DNA of 64,000 nt from Streptococcus oralis. GTDB lineage: Bacteria; Bacillota; Bacilli; Lactobacillales; Streptococcaceae. The notes under the pieces were generated by a model, which searched no databases, was not told where the DNA came from, and saw only the letters and a list, made by a program, of their open reading frames with translations. Numbering within the stretch: position 1 is the stretch's first letter; the number at the start of each line of letters is the position of its first letter. Of this stretch, positions 38,715-46,179 are shown in pieces. The stretch spans positions 331,001 through 395,000 of the forward strand of contig NZ_CP079724.1 of assembly GCF_019334565.1 (NCBI RefSeq), written 5' to 3'. The position numbers were made by a program, and so were the translations under genes.

Positions 38715-39494
38715 ATGGCTAAACAAGATATAGCTATGCAAGTACTGCAACAAGTGGTGAAACTTCCCGTAGTCAAAGTTGATCGAGAGAAATTTTTGGT
38801 GGAAAAGTTTTCCAAGGAATTAGATCGCAAGGACATTGCTACCTTATTAGAACAAGGACCGACTTCTTTGTTGCCTCAAGAAAGCTTGGATAGAGTAGCC
38901 AAGGCCTGTATTAAGGATAATGTCCTGTTAGCCAGTGGAACTTCGGTTTTGGCAGGTCTACCTGGAGGGATTGTCATGGCGATCACCATCCCGACAGATG
39001 TAGCCCAGTTTTATGCATTCTCATTAAAACTAGCTCAGGAGCTAGGGTATATTTACGGATTTGATGATCTCTGGGCATCGCGCAATGAGTTAAGCGAGGA
39101 AGCTAAAAACACACTCCTACTGTACCTCGGTGTGATGCTGGGAGTAAATGGCGCTGGTGCTCTGCTTCGATCAGGCGGTGTGACAGTAGCCAAACAAGTC
39201 ATAAAAGTAGTGAACAAGAAAGCCTTGACAAAAACTCTTTGGTATCCAATTTTAGAAAAAGTTTTGAAAATTTTTGGAGTCAATCTGACAAAAGGAGGCC
39301 TAGCCAAAGGGATGGGGAAAGTGATTCCTATCCTAGGTGGAGTCATTTCTGGTGGCTTAACCTTTGCGACCATGAAACCGATGGGAGAAAGATTGCAACT
39401 GGAATTGTCCAAGCTAGTCAACTACAATGAAGTGCAATATCAAAGAGACGTTGATACTATCCGAAAAGAGGTCGAAATCATCGAAGGAGAGTAA
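38715..39494 (+). CDS. EcsC-family-like protein
   Basis: A 259-residue protein whose middle (VLAGLPGGIVMAITIPTDVAQFYAFSLKLAQELGYIYGFDDL) resembles the EcsC family, membrane-associated proteins of unknown biochemical role. Glycine-rich hydrophobic segments around residues 75-100, 140-165 and 205-225 suggest membrane association. I am sure it is a gene but only moderately sure of the family. A -10-like TATGAT lies about 45 bases before the ATG, and GGAGAG precedes it. The 60-residue gene follows after one base, so the two form an operon. Confidence 0.7.
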   Translation: MAKQDIAMQVLQQVVKLPVVKVDREKFLVEKFSKELDRKDIATLLEQGPTSLLPQESLDRVAKACIKDNVLLASGTSVLAGLPGGIVMAITIPTDVAQFYAFSLKLAQELGYIYGFDDLWASRNELSEEAKNTLLLYLGVMLGVNGAGALLRSGGVTVAKQVIKVVNKKALTKTLWYPILEKVLKIFGVNLTKGGLAKGMGKVIPILGGVISGGLTFATMKPMGERLQLELSKLVNYNEVQYQRDVDTIRKEVEIIEGE

Positions 39495-39495
39495 T

Positions 39496-39678
39496 ATGGG
39501 GTTCATTAAAATTCTAGCCAAGACTTATGGGAATTACTTTTTTGTGATGCAAAGCGTCAAAGTCCTGAAGAACATGAAAAAAGATGACAATGCTCTAGTA
39601 GGTTTCGGGAAAGTACTGCTTGCTGACAAGTTGATGGATGTAGCCCAGTGGCTCGCAAAACCAGATGATAAGGAATAA
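39496..39678 (+). CDS. Small hypothetical protein (60 aa)
   Basis: MGFIKILAKTYGNYFFVMQSV... is a short amphipathic, basic protein with no recognised domain. GAAGGAGAG at good spacing supports ATG 39496; the in-frame ATG at 39427 would lie deep in the preceding gene. It immediately follows the EcsC-like gene and shares its terminator, so a joint role is likely but unknown. Confidence 0.7.
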   Translation: MGFIKILAKTYGNYFFVMQSVKVLKNMKKDDNALVGFGKVLLADKLMDVAQWLAKPDDKE

Positions 39679-39691
39679 CTTGAAATGAAAG

Positions 39692-39722
39692 AAACTAGCA
39701 GGAACTCCGCTGCTAGTTTTTT
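39692..39722 (+). terminator. Terminator after the EcsC-like/60-aa gene pair
   Basis: AAACTAGCAG/CTGCTAGTTT stem with an eight-base loop and six Ts. Confidence 0.9.
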
Positions 39723-39736
39723 AATCTCTTCCCATA

Positions 39737-39745
39737 TGGTATAAT
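39737..39745 (+). promoter_or_regulatory. Extended -10 promoter upstream of the BOX element
   Basis: TGGTATAAT (TATAAT at 39740-39745). It is the only promoter-like sequence before the DUF1858/DUF438 operon, and the BOX element lies between it and the genes. Confidence 0.6.
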
Positions 39746-39764
39746 ATAAGCAGTAAAATCATTT

Positions 39765-39917
39765 TATACTCTTCGAAAATCTCTTCAAACCACGTCAGCT
39801 TCACCTTGCCGTAGGTATGGTTACTGACTTCGTCAGTTCTATCCACAACCTCAAAACACTGTTTTGAGCAACCTGCGGCTAGCTTCCTAGTTTGCTCTTT
39901 GATTTTCATTGAGTATT
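39765..39917 (-). repeat. BOX element (boxA-boxB-boxC)
   Basis: Reading the minus strand, it opens with the boxA hallmark ACTCAATGAAAATCAAAGAG, continues AAACTAGGAAGCTAGCCGCA and GGTTGCTCAAAACACTG, then GACGAAGTCAGTAACC, and ends TTTTCGAAGAGTATA. BOX repeats are dispersed, non-coding, highly structured elements typical of S. pneumoniae and close relatives, probably mobilised in trans. About 153 bases, apparently one A, one B and one C module. Confidence 0.93.
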
Positions 39918-39939
39918 AGAACATACAATGGAGGTCGTC

Positions 39940-40173
39940 ATGGACAATATCATCGATGTGTCAATTCCCGTTGCAGAAGTGGTGGACAAGCACCCAGAAG
40001 TTTTGGAAATCCTAGTGGAGCTGGGTTTTAAACCACTTGCTAATCCCTTGATGCGCAACACCGTCGGTCGCAAGGTATCGCTCAAACAGGGTTCTAAGCT
40101 CGAAGGAACTCCTATGGACAAGATTGTCCGCACACTGGAAGCGAATGGTTACGAAGTGATTGGATTAGACTAA
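39940..40173 (+). CDS. DUF1858 domain protein
   Basis: Small cytoplasmic protein (77 residues). The opening (IIDVSIPVAEVVDKHPEVLEILVELGFKPL) is the DUF1858 pattern, often found alone or fused to hybrid-cluster or DUF438 proteins and linked to redox or nitric-oxide responses. I chose ATG 39940 because GGAGG lies five bases upstream; the in-frame ATG at 39928 overlaps that site. It overlaps the DUF438 gene by one base, so the two are translationally coupled and probably act together. Confidence 0.85.
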   Translation: MDNIIDVSIPVAEVVDKHPEVLEILVELGFKPLANPLMRNTVGRKVSLKQGSKLEGTPMDKIVRTLEANGYEVIGLD

Positions 40174-41507
40174 TGGCAGATGAACGGATTCATATCCTAC
40201 GGGATATTTTGTTAGAATTGCACAATGGCGCCTCTCCTGAGTCAGTTCAGGAGCGTTTTGATGCGACCTTTACAGGTGTGTCAGCCATCGAGATTTCCCT
40301 CATGGAGCACGAGCTGATGAACTCAGACTCAGGTGTCACCTTTGAAGACGTTATGGAGCTCTGTGATGTCCATGCCAATCTTTTTAAAAACGCTGTTAAG
40401 GGTGTTGAAGTAGAGGATACCGAGCATCCTGGCCACCCCGTTCGCGTCTTCAAGGATGAAAACCTGGCCCTCCGTGCTGCCTTGATTCGCATTCGGAGAT
40501 TGTTAGATACCTATGAGTCTATGGAAGATGAGGAAATGCTGGCAGAGATGCGCAAGGGTTTGGTCCGTCAAATGGGGCTGTTGGGGCAATTTGATATCCA
40601 CTACCAGCGCAAGGAAGAGCTCTTCTTTCCTATCATGGAGCGCTATGGACACGATTCACCCCCTAAGGTCATGTGGGGAGTGGATGATCAGATCAGGGAA
40701 CTCTTTCAAACAGCTCTAACGACAGCTAAGTCACTACCAGAAGTGCCGATTTCCACTGTAAAGGAAACTTTCGAAGCTTTTGCGACAGAGTTTGAAAGTA
40801 TGATTTTCAAGGAAGAGTCCATCCTTCTCATGATTCTCCTTGAGTCCTTTACTCAGGATGACTGGATTCAGATTGCGGAGGAGAGCGATGCTTACGGCTA
40901 TGCCATCATCCGTCCGTCTGAGAAATGGGTTCCAGAACGTCAGAGTTTTGTTGAGGAAAAGAGTGCAGAGGAGCCCGTGCAGCTAGACACAGCTGAAGGC
41001 CAAGTGCAACAAGTTATCGATACGCCAGAAGGCCAGTTTATCATTACCTTTACCCCTAAGGAAAAGGAAGCAGTGCTGGACCGCCATAGTCAACAGGTAT
41101 TTGGCAATGGCTATCTCTCCGTAGAGCAGGCCAACCACATCCTAAATAACCTCCCTATGGAGATTACCTTTGTCAATAAAGACGATATTTTCCAGTATTA
41201 CAATGACAATACGCCAGCTGATGAGATGATTTTCAAACGGACGCCGTCCCAAGTCGGGCGTAATGTAGAACTCTGCCATCCGCCTAAGTACCTAGAAAAG
41301 GTGAAGGCCGTTATGAAAGGTCTTCGTGAAGGTAAAAAGGACAAGTATGAAATGTGGTTCAAGTCTGAGTCGCGAGGCAAGTTTGTCCACATCACCTACG
41401 CTGCAGTGCACGATGAAGCTGGGGAATTTCAAGGCGTGCTAGAGTATGTTCAGGACATCCAGCCCTATCGTGAGATTGATACGGACTACTTCCGTGGATT
41501 AGAATAA
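40173..41507 (+). CDS. DUF438 / hemerythrin-like / PAS domain protein
   Basis: Cytoplasmic protein (444 residues) with three recognisable parts. A DUF438 region covers about 5-70 (HILRDILLELHNGASPESVQERF), and a hemerythrin-like four-helix region covers about 85-235 with spaced histidines and acids (HANLFKNAV, HPGHPVRVFKDEN, HYQRKEELFFPIMERYGHD, FKEESILLMILLE). A PAS domain covers about 315-435 (LNNLPMEITFVNKDDIFQYYND). The combination suggests a di-iron or other redox/NO sensor or repair protein; that is inferred from domains. It starts on the last base of the DUF1858 stop codon. A DUF1912 gene follows. Confidence 0.85.
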   Translation: MADERIHILRDILLELHNGASPESVQERFDATFTGVSAIEISLMEHELMNSDSGVTFEDVMELCDVHANLFKNAVKGVEVEDTEHPGHPVRVFKDENLALRAALIRIRRLLDTYESMEDEEMLAEMRKGLVRQMGLLGQFDIHYQRKEELFFPIMERYGHDSPPKVMWGVDDQIRELFQTALTTAKSLPEVPISTVKETFEAFATEFESMIFKEESILLMILLESFTQDDWIQIAEESDAYGYAIIRPSEKWVPERQSFVEEKSAEEPVQLDTAEGQVQQVIDTPEGQFIITFTPKEKEAVLDRHSQQVFGNGYLSVEQANHILNNLPMEITFVNKDDIFQYYNDNTPADEMIFKRTPSQVGRNVELCHPPKYLEKVKAVMKGLREGKKDKYEMWFKSESRGKFVHITYAAVHDEAGEFQGVLEYVQDIQPYREIDTDYFRGLE

Positions 41508-41516
41508 GGAGAATCA

Positions 41517-41771
41517 ATGAGTTACGAACAAGAATTTATGAAGGAATTTGAAGCTTGGGTCAATACCCAAATCATGATCAACGACATGGCGCACAAGGAA
41601 AGTCAAAAAGTTTACGAAGAAGACCAGGACGAGCGTGCCAAAGATGCTATGATTCGCTACGAGAGTCGTTTGGATGCTTATCAGTTCTTGCTGGGTAAAT
41701 TTGAAAATTTCAAGGCGGGCAAGGGATTTCATGATTTGCCAGAAGGATTGTTTGGTGAACGGAATTATTAA
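41517..41771 (+). CDS. DUF1912 family small protein
   Basis: A conserved streptococcal protein of 84 residues, acidic and helical (MSYEQEFMKEFEAWVNTQIMIN, RYESRLDAYQFLLGKFENFKAGKGFHDLPEGLFG), of unknown function. AAGGAG precedes the ATG, and it follows the DUF438 gene by nine bases, so it is the third gene of that operon. Confidence 0.82.
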   Translation: MSYEQEFMKEFEAWVNTQIMINDMAHKESQKVYEEDQDERAKDAMIRYESRLDAYQFLLGKFENFKAGKGFHDLPEGLFGERNY

Positions 41772-41824
41772 AATACAGATACTTTCTTGATTTTTTGCCA
41801 AAATCTTGATAGAATATCTTTATT

Positions 41825-41851
41825 AAATCCTTGTCAGAGCAGGGATTTTTT
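41825..41851 (+). terminator. Terminator after the DUF438 operon
   Basis: AAATCC pairs with GGATTT around a loop containing a TG/CA inner pair, followed by six Ts. Confidence 0.6.
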
Positions 41852-41868
41852 ATTGAAAGGATTTTATC

Positions 41869-42264
41869 ATGTCAAAGAAACTCCAACGTAAAAAACAATT
41901 GCGAAATCACCTCCGTCGCTCAGGTGCATTTTCAAGTACGGTGACCAAAGTTGTCGAAGAGACCAAGAAAGTTGTGAAACATGCAGAAAAATCTGCCAGC
42001 CAAGCAGGAAAAGTTGTCTCTAAAAAAGTGGAACAAGCAGTAGAAGCGACTAAAGAGCAAGCTCAAAAAGTAGCCAATTCAGTAGAAGATTTCGCAGCTA
42101 CTTTGGGTGGCCTCTCAGTAGATCGTGCTAAGACTTTCTATGATGAGGGGATCAAGTCGGCTGCTGACTTTAAAAATTGGACTGAAAAAGAACTCCTTGC
42201 CTTGAAAGGAATCGGCCCAGCTACCATCAAGAAATTAAAAGAGCACGGAATCAGCTTCAAGTAA
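41869..42264 (+). CDS. Helix-hairpin-helix domain protein
   Basis: A 131-residue basic protein. The N terminus is Lys/Arg-rich (SKKLQRKKQLRNHLRRSG), followed by an Ala/Lys/Val-rich helical repeat region (VVKHAEKSASQAGKVVSKKVEQAVEATK, histone H1-like in composition). A C-terminal helix-hairpin-helix (LLALKGIGPATIKKLKEHGI) should contact DNA. The combination suggests a nucleoid- or DNA-associated protein; the role is unknown. TTGAAAGG precedes the ATG. The T-box promoter starts just after its stop codon. Confidence 0.8.
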   Translation: MSKKLQRKKQLRNHLRRSGAFSSTVTKVVEETKKVVKHAEKSASQAGKVVSKKVEQAVEATKEQAQKVANSVEDFAATLGGLSVDRAKTFYDEGIKSAADFKNWTEKELLALKGIGPATIKKLKEHGISFK

Positions 42265-42277
42265 TCTTTCTTGCCCC

Positions 42278-42306
42278 TTGCATTTCCGAGAAAAACTTGC
42301 TACAAT
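42278..42306 (+). promoter_or_regulatory. Promoter of the valine T-box operon
   Basis: TTGCAT (42278-42283), 17-base spacer, TACAAT (42301-42306) preceded by TGC (extended -10). Confidence 0.78.
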
Positions 42307-42309
42307 AGA

Positions 42310-42522
42310 GCCATTAGAGGTGTTTTGAATCCCACATTTTACAGAAAGTGGCGGTGCTGAGAAGTCCACAAATGTGTCAAAACTGGTTGCTGATGGATGA
42401 AAAATGAAATAATATTGTCTTTTTGTTTTAAAGACGAGAGTTGCGGGCATCTGCCCGAAATTGGGTGGTACCGCGGATAAGCACATTCGTCCCTGTCATG
42501 GATATGGCAGGGGCGATTTTTT
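42310..42522 (+). promoter_or_regulatory. T-box riboswitch (predicted tRNA-Val sensing)
   Basis: The T-box core GGGTGGTACCGCGG (42463-42476) is unmistakable, with UGGU complementary to an ACCA tRNA end. Stem I pairs GTTTT (5' side) with AAAAC (42379-42383) and ACATTT with AAATGT. Between the two right arms lies GTC (42376-42378), a valine codon placed as the specifier and followed by A. A terminator (GTCCCTG/CAGGGGC, T tract to 42522) overlaps the antiterminator region. It controls the acetyltransferase-helicase-valS transcript. Uncharged tRNA-Val should permit readthrough. Confidence 0.9.
42489..42522 (+). terminator. T-box-controlled intrinsic terminator
   Basis: GTCCCTG pairs with CAGGGGC, with an inner CAT/ATG pairing, followed by six Ts. 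It competes with the T-box antiterminator. Confidence 0.88.
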
Positions 42523-42542
42523 GTAGAAAGCGAGGTAGAAGG

Positions 42543-43103
42543 ATGACAAGAGCAGAGTTGCCAGAACGAATAGAGACCGAGCGTCTGGTCTTGCGAGTCC
42601 GTACCGTGGCTGATGTTGTGGATATCTTTGACTATGCCAGTAGGCCAGAAGTTTCCTACCCAGCAGGCTTTCCGCCCGTCAAGACCTTGGAAGATGAGAT
42701 TTATTATCTGGAGCATATTCTGCCCGAGCGCAATGAAAAGGACAATCTCCCAGCTGGTTACGGCATAGTGGTTAAAGGGACCGATACTATCATCGGCTCT
42801 GTTGATTTCCCTCGTCGTCACGAGGATGATGTCTTGGAGATTGGCTATATCTTACATCCAGACTATTGGGGCCGAGGCTATGTGCCCGAAGCGGCACGTA
42901 CCTTGATTGATTTAGCTTTTAAAGAATTGAACCTACACAAGATTGAACTAACTTGTTTTGGTTACAATGTCCAAAGTCAACGAGTCGCTGAGAAACTTGG
43001 CTTTACCTTAGAAGCTCGAATCCGAGACCGCAAAGATGCCCAAGGAAACCGCTGTGACAGTCTGATATATGGTTTGCTGAGGAGTGAGTGGGAGAGTTTT
43101 TAA
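42543..43103 (+). CDS. GNAT family N-acetyltransferase (RimJ/RimL-like)
   Basis: Acetyl-CoA-dependent N-acetyltransferase (186 residues). The pattern is of the RimJ/RimL branch: RIETERLVLRVRTVADVVDIFDYAS, the acetyl-CoA-binding motif A region (EIGYILHPDYWGRGYVPEAARTLIDLAF) and NVQSQRVAEKLGFTLEARIRD. The substrate could be a protein N terminus or a small amine; it is not deducible. GAGGTAGAAGG precedes ATG 42543. First gene after the T-box leader; in related streptococci such a gene directly precedes valS, whereas here a helicase gene intervenes. Confidence 0.9.
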   Translation: MTRAELPERIETERLVLRVRTVADVVDIFDYASRPEVSYPAGFPPVKTLEDEIYYLEHILPERNEKDNLPAGYGIVVKGTDTIIGSVDFPRRHEDDVLEIGYILHPDYWGRGYVPEAARTLIDLAFKELNLHKIELTCFGYNVQSQRVAEKLGFTLEARIRDRKDAQGNRCDSLIYGLLRSEWESF

Positions 43104-43148
43104 TGAGTAAGATATATTCTTGTTTTTATATGCTTTAAGGGAGACATG

Positions 43149-46100
43149 ATGAGAAGTAGTCATAATCAAATATTAGATGCTTGGATTACAGTAGAACAAT
43201 TATCAGAAGGGAATATTGAAAAAAGTGATTCTAAGTATAAGATTTTTCAAGGTGATGATTATCAATCAATATTAAAAGATTTTTTTAAACGTCAAAAATT
43301 AAAATCCAGTTCAGGGATTGCTGTTTATTGTGGAATTTTCCCTTTTCGAAAAATTATTGAAGTGTTAAGAGGCAAATACAATTTAAAGGCGACGGAGGAA
43401 GAATTGGGAAGAGCTTCTTATAAATTTACTTTTGCTCTATACTTTGATAAAGATTTGAAGTTCTTAGCTGATAAGTTTTTTTTAACCATGAGTGGGCAAA
43501 TTTTCAAAAATGGGGAATTGCCTAAAGATTTCTTAATAGCAGAAAATGAGCTTCGAGAACAGTTAGGTCAGGCGTTTCTTGATGGAGAGTTCAATGAAGT
43601 TTTTAGTAAACTTCTCAAAAAGTATGAGATTTCACCAAGTGATTGCAGATATTATTTTGTTAAGAATTTTGCTGACGAAATAAATTTACATTCATTTTTT
43701 CTAAAGGATTTGAAATATGCAAAATCAATTTATAATGAAAATCTCAATCGTTATTTATCAGGATTCGATTCTGTAAGGGTTAATTTGGACGGCAATAAAG
43801 AATCATCCTATTTTAATCCCAAAGATTTAGAAACTATACTTGAACCGAAAAATTATCCATTAGGAAGATTTCCTAGTAACCCTGAATATGCTCTTTCCAT
43901 GATGCAACAAGTAGCTGTAAATTTAGCTTCGAATGCGGATGAAGATGTGAGAAGTGTCAATGGTCCTCCGGGGACTGGTAAAACGACACTTTTAAAAGAT
44001 ATTTTTGCAGATCTGGTAACGGAACAGGCGAGAATTATTAGTGAATTATCGGCTCCTAAGCTTAAAGGGAATCTAGTTTGTCATGACAAACTAGATCTTA
44101 TTGCAAAATTACCAAAAGAAATTGCAGAAAAAGGAATCGTAGTTGCAAGTTCTAATAATGGTGCTGTTAAAAATATTGTTAATGAATTACCCCAAAGAAA
44201 AGAAATTTATCAGAAATTAAATTGGTTAGATGAATTAAAGAAAATTGATTACTTTGCTGAAATCAGTAATGATTTATTGTTAGAAGATGAAGATGTTTCT
44301 AACGACAAAAAATATTGGGGATTGTTTTCGATAGAAGGTGGAAAAAAACAGAATAGAGACCGTCTGCAAAATGTTTTAAAAGCAATACGACAAGAGTTGA
44401 ATTCGGATAAATTTCAATCGAATCCATCAGTATACGAAGAGTTTAAAATTCAATATCAGAAGCTATTTGATAAAAGAGAAAAGATGCAAGATATAGCAGA
44501 TAAGATTCGATTGCATGTAAAATTGAAAAATGCTTACCAACAGGTTGAGATAGAGTTTCATCAGGATGATGCCCAAAGACGTTCAGAACTATCTAAAATA
44601 CGGGATAAACATATTCAATTAGAAAATAGTAAAAAGGAAATAGAATCTGAGCTGTTTGAGCATGAGCGTCTTATTTCTATGTTAAATGTTAACAAACAGA
44701 TAGCAGCACAAGATGTTGAGTTGATAAAATTACAAGCTCCACGTTTCTTATGGTTAAAAAGACTTTTCACACCATCGAAATTAGATACTTATTTTACGAG
44801 ATTGAATCAAGCGAATGAAAGTCTAAAAGCAGAACTGAAGAAAGTACATGATGAAAGTCAATATTGCCACGGTTTGCAAAAAGAGATAAAAATGCATGAA
44901 CTTGAATTAAATCAATTGAGTCAAAGGCAACAGAGGTATAATGAATGGAAATCTAAACAAGAAGATAAATTAATTCGTCATCAGGAAAAAATTTTGAAAT
45001 TACAATCGGAACTTGCTACATACCCTGTTAAAAAGTTGAATTTTTCTGTTCCATATGAAGAACTACAAGTATCAAATTTTTGGTTTGATGATGACTATCG
45101 AGAAGAGCAGAGTCGTTTGTTTATTAAAGCACTGGCAGTTAGGAAGCAATTTATATATGACAATAAAAAGCATTTTGAAAAAGCATTAAGGATTTGGGAG
45201 AAGCCTCAAAACTATTCAATGAGAGATAATGCTAGTGATTTATATAAAGCTGCGTGGAATTGGGTCAATTTCACTGTTCCAGTTATTAGTACAACTTTTG
45301 CAAGCTTTAATTCCATGTTTCGGTGTTTGCCTGAAAATAGTATCGGTAATGTATTTATTGATGAAGCGGGTCAGGTATTACCTCAAGCAAGTGTGGGGGC
45401 TATTTTTAGAAGTAAGCATATTATGGCTGTTGGGGATCCTTCTCAAATACAACCAGTACAGACTATGGATAAAAATATTTTAGGATTTTTAGCACAGCAC
45501 CACAAGATAGCCTCTAAATATCTTGTGTCATCAACGCAAGAATTGATGGATTCTGCTAGTAGATATGGTTTTAAAAAACAAGATGGGACATGGATAGGAC
45601 TTCCTCTCTGGGTTCATCGTCGTTCTAGTGATCCGATGTTCAGTATTTCCAATAAAATTTCTTATGATAATTTAATGGTTCAAGGAAAGGAAGAAGCTCG
45701 AGGTCTGGGAGAATGGTTTGACGTTGGTGGAGGTGCTAAGGATAAATTTGTTCCTGAGCAAGCTGATTATTTGAAAGAAGAGTTGCAGAAAAGACATGAG
45801 GAATTTGATGATATTTATGTCATTACTCCTTTTAAAAATGTATCGGTTCAACTAGCAAAAGAACTAGATAAAATCGGTTTCACAAAGCGGGAGAATGGAA
45901 AACCTATAAATGTAGGGACGGTACATACTTTCCAAGGAAAAGAAAATAAGATTGTATATTTTGTGCTTGGAGCAGATAATATGAGTGAGGGGGCTGCTCG
46001 CTGGGCTGTCTCTGAACCCAATATTTTAAACGTTGCAGCGACTAGAGCTAAAGAAGAGTTTTATATTATTGGGAATAAATCTCTTTACAAAGCCACACAG

Positions 46101-46166
46101 AGCCCTATTATAAGAGATACTATTGACATTTTAGATTCTTATCAAAGTAGCTTAGAAATTAACTAG
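43149..46166 (+). CDS. Superfamily 1 (UPF1/Dna2-like) helicase with coiled-coil insert, candidate defence gene
   Basis: Large predicted ATP-dependent nucleic-acid helicase (about 1005 residues). An N-terminal region of about 240 residues is unrecognised. Walker [16 protein letters not shown] is near 272-285, and a long coiled-coil insertion follows at about 430-620 ([20 protein letters not shown]...). Walker B FIDEAGQ (Asp739, Glu740), motif [11 protein letters not shown] and motif [14 protein letters not shown] close the core with motif [20 protein letters not shown] 43149 fits the GGGAG better than the adjacent ATG at 43146. It is visibly AT-richer than its neighbours, with AGA/TTA-type codons. 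Its stop lies 13 bases before valS. SF1 helicases of this build occur in several phage-defence systems; the function here is inferred. Confidence 0.85.
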   Translation: MRSSHNQILDAWITVEQLSEGNIEKSDSKYKIFQGDDYQSILKDFFKRQKLKSSSGIAVYCGIFPFRKIIEVLRGKYNLKATEEELGRASYKFTFALYFDKDLKFLADKFFLTMSGQIFKNGELPKDFLIAENELREQLGQAFLDGEFNEVFSKLLKKYEISPSDCRYYFVKNFADEINLHSFFLKDLKYAKSIYNENLNRYLSGFDSVRVNLDGNKESSYFNPKDLETILEPKNYPLGRFPSNPEYALSMMQQVAVNLASNADEDVRSVNGPPGTGKTTLLKDIFADLVTEQARIISELSAPKLKGNLVCHDKLDLIAKLPKEIAEKGIVVASSNNGAVKNIVNELPQRKEIYQKLNWLDELKKIDYFAEISNDLLLEDEDVSNDKKYWGLFSIEGGKKQNRDRLQNVLKAIRQELNSDKFQSNPSVYEEFKIQYQKLFDKREKMQDIADKIRLHVKLKNAYQQVEIEFHQDDAQRRSELSKIRDKHIQLENSKKEIESELFEHERLISMLNVNKQIAAQDVELIKLQAPRFLWLKRLFTPSKLDTYFTRLNQANESLKAELKKVHDESQYCHGLQKEIKMHELELNQLSQRQQRYNEWKSKQEDKLIRHQEKILKLQSELATYPVKKLNFSVPYEELQVSNFWFDDDYREEQSRLFIKALAVRKQFIYDNKKHFEKALRIWEKPQNYSMRDNASDLYKAAWNWVNFTVPVISTTFASFNSMFRCLPENSIGNVFIDEAGQVLPQASVGAIFRSKHIMAVGDPSQIQPVQTMDKNILGFLAQHHKIASKYLVSSTQELMDSASRYGFKKQDGTWIGLPLWVHRRSSDPMFSISNKISYDNLMVQGKEEARGLGEWFDVGGGAKDKFVPEQADYLKEELQKRHEEFDDIYVITPFKNVSVQLAKELDKIGFTKRENGKPINVGTVHTFQGKENKIVYFVLGADNMSEGAARWAVSEPNILNVAATRAKEEFYIIGNKSLYKATQSPIIRDTIDILDSYQSSLEIN

Positions 46167-46179
46167 AAAGGACAAACAC

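Noticed and set aside
39767..39909. 62-codon minus-strand frame at the BOX element
   Set aside because: It is the BOX repeat itself, a non-coding dispersed element.
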